Shown in pieces: positions 1-5,715 of a stretch of 5,715 nt of DNA. The stretch's first letter is position 1. Each line of letters begins with the position of its first letter. The DNA comes from an uncultured Treponema sp. (lineage in GTDB: Bacteria > Spirochaetota > Spirochaetia > Treponematales > Treponemataceae): the NCBI GenBank assembly GCA_947176045.1, contig CAMWPF010000110.1, positions 1-5,715 on the forward strand, in the 5' to 3' direction. The translations under genes were made by a program, and so were the position numbers. Under the pieces are notes generated by a model, which was not told where the DNA came from, did not search any database, and saw nothing but the letters and a program-made list of their open reading frames with translations.

Positions 1-160
1 GTTCATCTCTCTGTTCTACACTTCGGTCGCCCATTATGACTTGCTTTCAGTTCGGTTTGCATTCGAACTTTCTGCGAACACAATCCTTGCGCCGTTCCTG
101 TTCCGGTTCTTCCATTCATTCTATCGGATGATTGCGGTCAGCCCGGAGGAGGCCGACTGA
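1..160 (+). CDS. mreD: Probable rod shape-determining protein MreD, C-terminal fragment
   Basis: Reading from base 2, an open frame of 52 codons runs to TGA at 158-160; the start lies left of the window. The visible protein is hydrophobic and aromatic-rich. It has a membrane-helix-like stretch at fragment residues 25-37 (NTILAPFLFRFFH), then a short polar tail ending SPEEAD. MreD is a small inner-membrane protein of about 160-190 residues that works with MreB and MreC in side-wall elongation, and its last helix usually sits close to the C-terminus, as here. The name rests mainly on context: mreD normally lies directly before the PBP2 and rodA genes. The stop overlaps the next start by one base, so the two genes are probably translationally coupled. 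The fragment alone is too short for a firm family call; another small membrane protein is possible. Confidence 0.65.
   Translation, partial: FISLFYTSVAHYDLLSVRFAFELSANTILAPFLFRFFHSFYRMIAVSPEEAD
145..152 (+). promoter_or_regulatory. Ribosome binding site of mrdA with coupled stop/start TGATG
   Basis: GGAGGAGG lies 7 bases before the ATG at 160, a near-perfect Shine-Dalgarno sequence. It is inside the last codons of the upstream gene, whose TGA (158-160) shares its final A with the ATG. This fixes the mrdA start and suggests ribosome hand-over between the two genes. Confidence 0.85.
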
Positions 161-2037
161 TGGCGTTTGCACCGCAGGACAACGACACCACCCAGCGCAA
201 GACGATCCGCCTCATTTTTCTCGCCATTTTGATTTTGGCCGGATTCGCCGTCTATGTGTACCGGCTGTTCTTCCTTCAGATTTTGAACGGGCAGGAATAC
301 CGCAAGCAGTCGCATACCATCTCCAGCCAGACCAGCACGATTCCGGCGCAGCGCGGAGAGATTTTCGACAGGAATGCGAACGCCGCCATCGTCGTCAATA
401 CGGATTCGTTCGCCGTGGAGCTGACTCCGGGAGAAATTCCCGCCGGATATTATGACACTGTGGCGACACGGTTGGCGTCGCTCCTTGCAATTTCAAAATA
501 TGACATCGACAAGCGGGTTCCTCCGAGCATCCGAAGGTCGTACACATCCGTTCCAATCCGGCAGAACGTGCCGTTTTCCATCATTTCCAATATTGCGGAG
601 AACAAGACGGATCTGCCCGGCGTCTCATGGTTCTCCAAGCCGATACGGAACTACATTGAGACCGGCTCTATTTCCCATGTCATCGGATATGTCGGAACAA
701 TCACAAAAGACGAAGTCAATATGCTGTACAACAAGGGATATACGCGGAACAGCATTGTGGGAAAGACGGGCATTGAAAAGCAGTACGACGAGCTGCTTCA
801 AGGAATTCCGGGACGGGAGATCCGCACGGTGGATGTCCGCGGACGCTTTCTTTCCGACACTCCGACGCTGCAGCTTCCCCAGAAGGGCAAGAGCCTTGTC
901 CTGACCATAGATATGACGGTTCAGACGCTTGTTGAAAAGACGCTCGGAAACAGGGTGGGGGCGGCGGTCGTTTTGAAGCCCGCCTCCGGCGAGATTCTCG
1001 CGATGGTGTCCTATCCGTTCTTCAATCCGAACATTTTCAATACGGACGACGCGAACCATTATTTTCAAACGCTGATTTCCGACGAGAACAACCAGCCGCT
1101 CATCAACCGCGCTGTGAACGCCGTCTATCCGCCCGCCTCGACGTTCAAGATCGTCATGTCCGCCGCGATGCTCAATGAGAAGGCGTTTTCCTCCGCCAAG
1201 AAGATTGAATGCCGGGGAAAGCTCCTGTACGGCGGACGCGTGTTCAACTGCCATATCCACGAGCCGGGGCACGGCTGGCTTGATATGAAGAACGGACTTG
1301 CGCAGTCTTGCGACGTCTACTATTGGACTGTCGGCCGCGACTATCTGGGAATCAACAAGATCAATGCATATGCCAAGGAATTCGGGTTGGGGCAGAGCAC
1401 GCAGATTGATTTGCCGAGCCACCAGTCTGGATTCATTCCGACGGCGGCATGGAAGGAGCGCCGCTACCATGAAAAGTGGCTGGGCGGGGACACGATGTCG
1501 GCTTCCATCGGGCAGGGATACCTGCTTGTCACGCCGCTGCAGCTGGCGGACATGGTTGCGATGGTCACAAACGAGGGGACGATCTACAGGCCTCACCTTC
1601 TGAAGGAAGTGCGTGATTCCGTAACGGGAGAAGTCATTTCAGAAAGCAAGCCGGAGGCGCTCTTCAAGTCGAGCATCGCCCCGGAGGTCTGGAAGGAAGT
1701 GCAGGAGGCGATGCGGTACACGATTTCCGATGGAACGCCGCAGTATCCGATGCACAACAAGATTGTCAAGGCGGCGGGAAAGACGGGAACTGCGGAGGTT
1801 GCGCCCTACAAGACAAGCTGGCATTCATGGATGGTCGCCTATGCTCCGTATGACGCGCCGCCGGAAGATCAGGTCGTCGTAGCGGTGGTCGTCGAGGCGT
1901 GCAATCCATGGGAGTGGTGGGCGCCGTACGCGACGAACATCATTCTGCAAGGAATTTTTGCAAAGCAGACGTATGAGGAGTCCGTCGATTCGCTCGGATT
2001 CAACTACATCATCCGCAACCGGGCGCGGGCGGAATAG
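160..2037 (+). CDS. mrdA: Penicillin-binding protein 2, peptidoglycan D,D-transpeptidase of the elongasome
   Basis: A 625-residue class B PBP (E. coli PBP2 is about 633) that crosslinks stem peptides of new side-wall peptidoglycan in the periplasm, partnered with RodA. A short cytoplasmic N-terminus is followed by one membrane anchor at residues ~16-40. The pedestal/dimerisation domain carries RGEIFDRN (65-72) and the GKTGIEKQYD to VDVRGR block (201-229). The transpeptidase domain has all three catalytic motifs: SxxK as S327-T-F-K330 (nucleophile S327), the SxN-equivalent S383-C-D385 (PBP2 proteins commonly have SxD here), and K541-T-G-T544. The GGDTMSASIGQGY segment (442-454) is also typical of PBP2. 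C351, C364, H371 and C384 cluster around the active site and could bind zinc. The ATG is fixed by a strong ribosome site and overlap with the preceding stop; rodA follows after 26 bases. FtsI/PBP3 is less likely given the gene order and pedestal motifs. No damage is seen. Confidence 0.96.
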   Translation: MAFAPQDNDTTQRKTIRLIFLAILILAGFAVYVYRLFFLQILNGQEYRKQSHTISSQTSTIPAQRGEIFDRNANAAIVVNTDSFAVELTPGEIPAGYYDTVATRLASLLAISKYDIDKRVPPSIRRSYTSVPIRQNVPFSIISNIAENKTDLPGVSWFSKPIRNYIETGSISHVIGYVGTITKDEVNMLYNKGYTRNSIVGKTGIEKQYDELLQGIPGREIRTVDVRGRFLSDTPTLQLPQKGKSLVLTIDMTVQTLVEKTLGNRVGAAVVLKPASGEILAMVSYPFFNPNIFNTDDANHYFQTLISDENNQPLINRAVNAVYPPASTFKIVMSAAMLNEKAFSSAKKIECRGKLLYGGRVFNCHIHEPGHGWLDMKNGLAQSCDVYYWTVGRDYLGINKINAYAKEFGLGQSTQIDLPSHQSGFIPTAAWKERRYHEKWLGGDTMSASIGQGYLLVTPLQLADMVAMVTNEGTIYRPHLLKEVRDSVTGEVISESKPEALFKSSIAPEVWKEVQEAMRYTISDGTPQYPMHNKIVKAAGKTGTAEVAPYKTSWHSWMVAYAPYDAPPEDQVVVAVVVEACNPWEWWAPYATNIILQGIFAKQTYEESVDSLGFNYIIRNRARAE

Positions 2038-2046
2038 GGGAAAGGC

Positions 2047-2052
2047 AGGGAG
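2047..2052 (+). promoter_or_regulatory. Ribosome binding site of rodA
   Basis: AGGGAG lies 11 bases before the ATG at 2064, slightly longer than ideal spacing. A second in-frame ATG at 2076 would be much too far away, so 2064 is preferred. The 26-base gap after the mrdA stop shows no promoter, which fits co-transcription. Confidence 0.6.
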
Positions 2053-2063
2053 CTTGGTTCAGT

Positions 2064-3380
2064 ATGAAAAGAAGTATGTTTGAGGCGTTCGACTATCTCC
2101 TCCTGGTATGCGTGCTCGCCCTTGTTGCGACGGGAATCGCGTTCATCTATTCTTCCGGCATCAATTCCGATGGAATTCTTGTGACAAATGAGTATATCAA
2201 GCAGATTGTCTGGGCGTCCGTCGGACTGGTGTTCGTCGTATTCTTTGCGTTCTACGACTACCGGCGGTTCGAGCGGTACGTGCGGTGGCTGTATGCCGGA
2301 CTTTTGCTGGTCCTTATATATACGCGGATATTCGGGCGGTACGTGAACGGCGCGCGCAGCTGGATTGGGCTTGGAGATTTCGGCATCCAGCCGTCTGAAT
2401 TCGGCAAAGTCATCTTCATCTTCATGCTTGCGCGCTACCTTTCCAATTCCGTCCAGGAAAATCAAATCAAGCGTCTGGTTGTCGCCTCCTTGATTTTGGC
2501 AGGGCCGGCCGGATTGATTTTGATTCAGCCGGACTTCGGAACTGCAAGCGTCTACATTCCGATTTTCTTCATCATGTGCTTCCTTGCAGGAATTCCGGGA
2601 CGCTACCTGCTGTTCATGCTGGGGGCGGGGGTGTCCGCAATTGTCTTTACGGTGCTTCCTGTGTGGAACGAATACATCATGCATGGTTCGGCGGCGTTCA
2701 CCGTCCTTCTGACGAACAGCAAGATAAAAATCGCCATCACGCTGCTTGTCGCCGTTTTGTGCAGCGTCTGCATGGTCTTCCGCCATTATTTTCATGGGGC
2801 GAAGTATTTTTATTGGATCGCCTATGCGCTCGCCATCATCACGCTCGGACTGCTTTGCTCCGTAGGCGCTTCAAAGGTCATGAAGCCCTATCAAATCCAG
2901 CGGCTCATCGTGTTCATGGATCCGTCGGTAGATCCGCTCGGTTCCGGTTGGAACATCATCCAGTCCAAAATTGCAATCGGCTCCGGCGGCGTTTTCGGGC
3001 GGTCCTTCCTGCATGGAACGCAAAGCCATTACCGGTTCCTTCCGCAGCAGTCCACGGATTTTATTTTCAGCATCCTGTCCGAAGAATGGGGATTTGCCGG
3101 CGGAATCTTCATCCTGCTGCTGTTCATGATTGTCATCATCCGGACGCTGTACATCATCAGGAACTGCCAGAGCCGCTTTGGGACGTACATTGCTGCCGGA
3201 ATCCTTGGAATGTTCGTCATCCATTTCTTCATCAATGTCGGAATGGTCATGGGAATGATGCCGATTACTGGAATTCCGCTGCTGTTCCTGTCATACGGCG
3301 GCTCCTCCTTGCTGACTGCAATGTCATGCGTCGGAATTCTTATGAGCATTTCATCGCACAAGTTTCACTTTTCCTCCTAG
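2064..3380 (+). CDS. rodA: RodA, SEDS-family peptidoglycan glycosyltransferase
   Basis: A 438-residue polytopic inner-membrane protein that polymerises lipid II into glycan strands together with PBP2. SEDS signatures are clear: NGARSW (95-100) followed by GIQPSEFGK (107-115); QPDFGTA (155-161); the block from DPLGSGW (290-296) through QSKIAIGSGG (300-309), HGTQS (317-321) and TDFIF (331-335); and YGGSSLL (411-417) near the end. D290 matches the invariant extracellular-loop aspartate needed for catalysis (D255 in Thermus RodA). I count about 12 hydrophobic helices: ~10-30, 45-64, 72-89, 113-127, 137-154, 162-177, 181-200, 222-240, 248-267, 343-364, 374-398 and 403-430. Canonical RodA has about 370 residues and 10 helices; the surplus lies at ~200-270, just before the catalytic loop. 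FtsW is the paralogous alternative, but adjacency to mrdA favours RodA. It is probably the last gene of the operon. Confidence 0.95.
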   Translation: MKRSMFEAFDYLLLVCVLALVATGIAFIYSSGINSDGILVTNEYIKQIVWASVGLVFVVFFAFYDYRRFERYVRWLYAGLLLVLIYTRIFGRYVNGARSWIGLGDFGIQPSEFGKVIFIFMLARYLSNSVQENQIKRLVVASLILAGPAGLILIQPDFGTASVYIPIFFIMCFLAGIPGRYLLFMLGAGVSAIVFTVLPVWNEYIMHGSAAFTVLLTNSKIKIAITLLVAVLCSVCMVFRHYFHGAKYFYWIAYALAIITLGLLCSVGASKVMKPYQIQRLIVFMDPSVDPLGSGWNIIQSKIAIGSGGVFGRSFLHGTQSHYRFLPQQSTDFIFSILSEEWGFAGGIFILLLFMIVIIRTLYIIRNCQSRFGTYIAAGILGMFVIHFFINVGMVMGMMPITGIPLLFLSYGGSSLLTAMSCVGILMSISSHKFHFSS

Positions 3381-3415
3381 GCAAGTAGCTTGAGAAAGTC
3401 CATGCATCTTTTTGT

Positions 3416-3421
3416 AGGAGG
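3416..3421 (+). promoter_or_regulatory. Shine-Dalgarno-like AGGAGG before the small reading frame
   Basis: AGGAGG with 6 bases to the ATG at 3428; the purine tract continues as GGGAGG up to the ATG. It matches the anti-Shine-Dalgarno sequence better than the rodA site does. It only has meaning if the small frame is real. Confidence 0.25.
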
Positions 3422-3427
3422 GGGAGG

Positions 3428-3487
3428 ATGCGAGGAACAATTTTAACAATGCATTTTGGTAGACAGAATATCCATTATGAAAAGTAA
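3428..3487 (+). CDS. Possible 19-residue small open reading frame, function unknown
   Basis: ATG at 3428 opens 19 codons that end at TAA 3485-3487, giving a peptide starting MRGTILTMHFGRQ. The reason to list it is the upstream AGGAGG at 3416-3421, part of a longer purine tract, which leaves 6 bases before the ATG, an ideal ribosome site. The peptide is basic, has no obvious membrane segment or family motif, and uses codons such as TTA that are rare in the neighbouring genes. It lies 47 bases after the rodA stop and could be carried on the same transcript. Chance is a real alternative, because a purine tract before an ATG can arise in any intergenic sequence. Confidence 0.2.
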   Translation: MRGTILTMHFGRQNIHYEK

Positions 3488-3497
3488 GGCCGGCAGA

Positions 3498-3560
3498 AAT
3501 CTTCCACCAAGGGGCGCCGCCTTCCGAGCTCCGGGCGGAGGATTGGAATTGCATTTTTTT
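3498..3560 (+). terminator. Possible imperfect terminator hairpin after rodA
   Basis: AATCTTCC (3498-3505) can pair with GGAGGATT (3537-3544): eight pairs including one G-U on the + strand RNA. The enclosed GC-rich loop can form its own pairs, for example AAGG (3509-3512) with CCTT (3520-3523). A competing stem is CCGCC (3517-3521) with GGCGG (3534-3538). A run of seven T follows at 3554-3560, but nine bases separate it from the stem, so it is not a textbook intrinsic terminator. On the - strand the outer stem has an A-C mismatch and no U-run follows, so it fits rodA better than mfd. Confidence 0.3.
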
Positions 3561-5715
3561 AGGCAAGGCGCTCCAGCTTTTCCCGAATGAACTCGCTTTT
3601 TTCCCGCAGTCCGATTTTTCCGGTCATAAGGAACAGCGTGTTCGGATTGGACTGGTTGAGCTTCACCGCTCCTGCGGAAGACGCGATGAGGTTCAGCACT
3701 TTGTCTATGGAAATGTCGGAGACGCTTGCAAATTCCACGGCTGCAACTCCGTTCCGTTCCTTGATGGATGCGATCTTGAGGCGGCGGCACAGGATGCGGA
3801 TTTCAGCAAGCGCAAGGAGGCTGGACGCTTCCTCGGGAACAGGCCCGAACCGATCCAGAAGCTCGTTGTAGACAGAATCAAGCTCCGCCTGTTCCTGAAC
3901 GGCCGCAATCTTCTTGTAAATTTCCATTTTGGTCTGCGCGTTCTGCACATAGGAATCAGGAATGAAGCCGCTGTATTCCAATTCCAGCAGCGTCTCCATC
4001 TGGATGTGGCCGCCTTCCGCAGCCGTGAGCCGGTTTACGGCATCGTCCAGAAGCCGCATGTACATGTCGAATCCGACCGAATGGAAATTTCCGGACTGGT
4101 CGCGCCCCAGCAGGTTTCCTGCGCCGCGGATCTCCATATCCTTCATGGCGATTTTAAATCCGCTGCCTAATTCCGTGAAGTCGCTGATGACTTGGAGGCG
4201 CTTCATGGCGATTTCACTCAGAGAACGGTTTTCCGGGTACAGGAGGTAGGCGTACGCCTTCCGGTCGCTGCGTCCGACTCGCCCCCGCAGCTGGTACAGC
4301 TGGGAGACGCCGTACATATCCGCGCGGTCGATGATGATCGTGTTGACATTCGGAATGTCGATGCCGTTTTCGATGATCGTCGTCGCCACAAGGACATGGA
4401 ATCCGCCCATCTTGAACCGCCGGAAGATGTCGTCCAGCTCGCCGCTCGTCATCTGTCCGTGCGCCACATCGACCAGCATTTCCGGCAGAAGCCGCTCCAG
4501 ACGAGCGCGCGTCTGACCGAGCGATTCCACGCGGTTGTGGAGGTAGAACACCTGTCCGCCCCGCTCCACCTCCTTCCTAATTGCGGCGGCAATCCGTCCG
4601 TCGCTGAACGGCTCGATGACCGTTTCCACCGGCTGCCGGTTCTGAGGCGGCGTCGCAAGCAGGCTCATGTCGCGGATTTTCAAAAGGCTCATGTGCAGCG
4701 TGCGCGGAATCGGCGTGGCGGACAGCGCGAGGCTGTCGATGTTGTTCTTGAGGACTTTCAGCCGCTCCTTGTCCTTTACGCCGAACCGCTGCTCCTCGTC
4801 GATGATCATCAGTCCGAGGTTTTTGAACGCCACGTCCTTCTGGATGATGCGGTGCGTTCCGATCAGTATGTCAATCTTTCCATCCGCCGCTTCTGAAAGG
4901 ATTTTCTTCTGTTCCGAAGGCTGGACGAACCGGGAAAGATGGGCGATCCGGACGGGAAACGAATGGAAGCGCTCCACGCACGATTCGTAATGCTGCTCCG
5001 CCAGGATCGTCGTCGGCGCGAGGAACGCGACCTGCCTTCCGCCGAGCACCGCCTTGAACGCCGCGCGCATCGCGATTTCAGTCTTGCCGTAGCCGACGTC
5101 GCCGCAAATCAGGCGGTCCATCGGAACTGGCTTCTCCATGTCGCGCTTGACTTCCTCCGTGACGACGATCTGGTCGGGCGTGTCCTCGTACGGAAACGCC
5201 GCCTCGAACATCGTCTGCCATTCCGTATCGGGCGGAAACGGAAACCCTGCGGAAGCCTTGCGGCGCGAATACAGGTCGATGAGCTTTTTCGCAAGATCCT
5301 CCACTTCCCGGCGGACCTTGCTCTTCCTGTTCTCCCACGCCTTGCTGCCGATCCGGTCAAGGTGCGGCGCAGAGTCTTCGCTTCCAATGTACCGCTGGAC
5401 CAAGTTCACCTGCTCGATCGGCACGAATACGAATTCCTCGCCCGCATTTTCACGGCGGTTGTAGGCGCGCTCGTTCCCCATCGCCCGGACGCGCTCGATG
5501 CCGCGGAACACGCCGATTCCGTAGTTGACATGGACGACGAAATCGCCGGGATTCAACTCCACGAACGTGTCGAGCGCCTTGCTTTTGACGCGTCGCAGCG
5601 ATTTCGGAACGTAGTTCTTCCTGCCGAAAATCTCATTCTCCTGAATGACGCGGAGCTTCAGTTCGGGAACGGCGAAGCCTTCCGAAACGGCGGAGCCGAA
5701 CACCGCGACAGGAAC
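3559..5715 (-). CDS. mfd: Transcription-repair coupling factor Mfd, C-terminal ~719 residues (5' end outside window)
   Basis: Mfd is a cytoplasmic ATP-driven DNA translocase that pushes RNA polymerase off lesions and recruits UvrA for nucleotide excision repair. The frame is open to the right edge, so the true start is beyond it; a GTG at 5701-5703 is internal. Numbering from the first codon in the window (5715-5713): the CarD-like RNA polymerase interaction domain is at ~48-111 (NPGDFVVHVNYGIG). The RecG-like helicase core has Walker A GDVGYGKTE (205-213, K211), DEEQ (306-309) with RFGV, SATPIPRT (332-339), TTIIENGIDIP and QLRGRVGR (475-482), then the TRG-type segment with EIRGAGNLLG. The C-terminal regulatory domain starts near FIPDSY (584) and runs to the TAA at 3559-3561. 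E. coli Mfd has 1148 residues with its Walker lysine near 634, so about 420 residues (UvrB-like N-terminus) are missing only because of the window edge. RecG is excluded by the CarD-like and C-terminal domains. The visible part is intact. Confidence 0.97.
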   Translation of the reverse strand, partial: VPVAVFGSAVSEGFAVPELKLRVIQENEIFGRKNYVPKSLRRVKSKALDTFVELNPGDFVVHVNYGIGVFRGIERVRAMGNERAYNRRENAGEEFVFVPIEQVNLVQRYIGSEDSAPHLDRIGSKAWENRKSKVRREVEDLAKKLIDLYSRRKASAGFPFPPDTEWQTMFEAAFPYEDTPDQIVVTEEVKRDMEKPVPMDRLICGDVGYGKTEIAMRAAFKAVLGGRQVAFLAPTTILAEQHYESCVERFHSFPVRIAHLSRFVQPSEQKKILSEAADGKIDILIGTHRIIQKDVAFKNLGLMIIDEEQRFGVKDKERLKVLKNNIDSLALSATPIPRTLHMSLLKIRDMSLLATPPQNRQPVETVIEPFSDGRIAAAIRKEVERGGQVFYLHNRVESLGQTRARLERLLPEMLVDVAHGQMTSGELDDIFRRFKMGGFHVLVATTIIENGIDIPNVNTIIIDRADMYGVSQLYQLRGRVGRSDRKAYAYLLYPENRSLSEIAMKRLQVISDFTELGSGFKIAMKDMEIRGAGNLLGRDQSGNFHSVGFDMYMRLLDDAVNRLTAAEGGHIQMETLLELEYSGFIPDSYVQNAQTKMEIYKKIAAVQEQAELDSVYNELLDRFGPVPEEASSLLALAEIRILCRRLKIASIKERNGVAAVEFASVSDISIDKVLNLIASSAGAVKLNQSNPNTLFLMTGKIGLREKSEFIREKLERLA

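Larger units (their letters stand above)
3381..3558. other. Intergenic region between convergent rodA and mfd
   Basis: These 178 bases separate two stop codons. The left part is richer in A/T than the flanking genes. It contains a purine tract at 3416-3427, a possible very short reading frame (3428-3487), a GC-rich stem-loop candidate (3498-3544) and a T-run at 3554-3560. I found no tRNA-like structure and no longer gene on either strand. Frames that enter from the mfd side are antisense shadows. Confidence 0.8.

Noticed and set aside
625..1596. Long open frame of 323 codons on the - strand inside mrdA
   Set aside because: It is antisense to a gene with all PBP2 motifs; the translation is rich in Arg, His and Leu with no recognisable domain, as expected from a GC-rich shadow frame.
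2004..2795. Open frame of 263 codons on the - strand across the mrdA/rodA junction
   Set aside because: Antisense to rodA; the protein is highly polar with repeated Asp, Glu, His and Gln, the mirror of hydrophobic membrane-helix codons, and has no family motif.
3381..3394. Small inverted repeat CAAG-TAG-CTTG just after the rodA stop
   Set aside because: Only four pairs with a three-base loop, and the next T-run is about 15 bases away; too weak for a terminator.
3390..3418. Possible promoter before the small frame (TTGAGA, 17-base spacer, TGTAGG)
   Set aside because: The -35-like half is fair but the -10 half matches the consensus poorly, so I do not call it a promoter.
3351..3566. Open frame of 71 codons on the - strand covering the intergenic gap
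   Set aside because: It starts in the last codons of mfd in another frame, lacks a ribosome site and runs antisense into the end of rodA; no motif is visible.
4192..4896. Open frame of 234 codons on the + strand inside mfd
   Set aside because: Antisense to the conserved Mfd helicase core; its composition (many Arg, His, Val, Asp) is that of a shadow frame.
5701..5703. GTG as a possible start codon for the mfd protein
   Set aside because: The frame stays open to the window edge (VPVA precedes it), and Mfd proteins need an N-terminal UvrB-like region, so the GTG is an internal valine.

Overview
The window is an ordinary bacterial chromosomal segment. It holds the end of a cell-elongation (mre/mrd) operon on the + strand, facing the 3' part of the transcription-repair coupling factor gene mfd on the - strand. 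I see no mobile element, CRISPR array, tRNA, rRNA or new system.

Layout: 1-160 is the last 52 codons of a hydrophobic protein, most likely MreD. 160-2037 is a complete penicillin-binding protein 2 gene (mrdA), which starts inside the stop codon of the preceding gene. 2064-3380 is a complete rodA, 26 bases further on. 3381-3558 is a 178-base intergenic region between convergent genes; it holds a possible stem-loop, a possible 19-codon reading frame and some short repeats. 3559-5715 (minus strand) is mfd, cut by the right edge so that roughly the first 420 residues are missing.

How the genes work together: MreD belongs to the membrane part of the elongasome (MreBCD). RodA is the SEDS glycan polymerase and PBP2 its cognate transpeptidase; together they polymerise and crosslink side-wall peptidoglycan. 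The order mreD-mrdA-rodA with tight spacing is a classic rod-shape operon. Mfd is functionally unrelated: it removes stalled RNA polymerase at DNA lesions and recruits UvrA. The two transcription units simply converge.

Organism: the sequence indicates a Gram-negative-type (diderm) bacterium of moderately high GC (about mid-50s percent by eye). RodA is longer than the usual ~370 residues, with an apparent extra pair of helices. PBP2 has a Cys/His cluster near its active site. With the mreD-mrdA-rodA order, these features would suit a spirochaete of the Treponema group, but that assignment is an inference from memory of family members and is not proven by the window.
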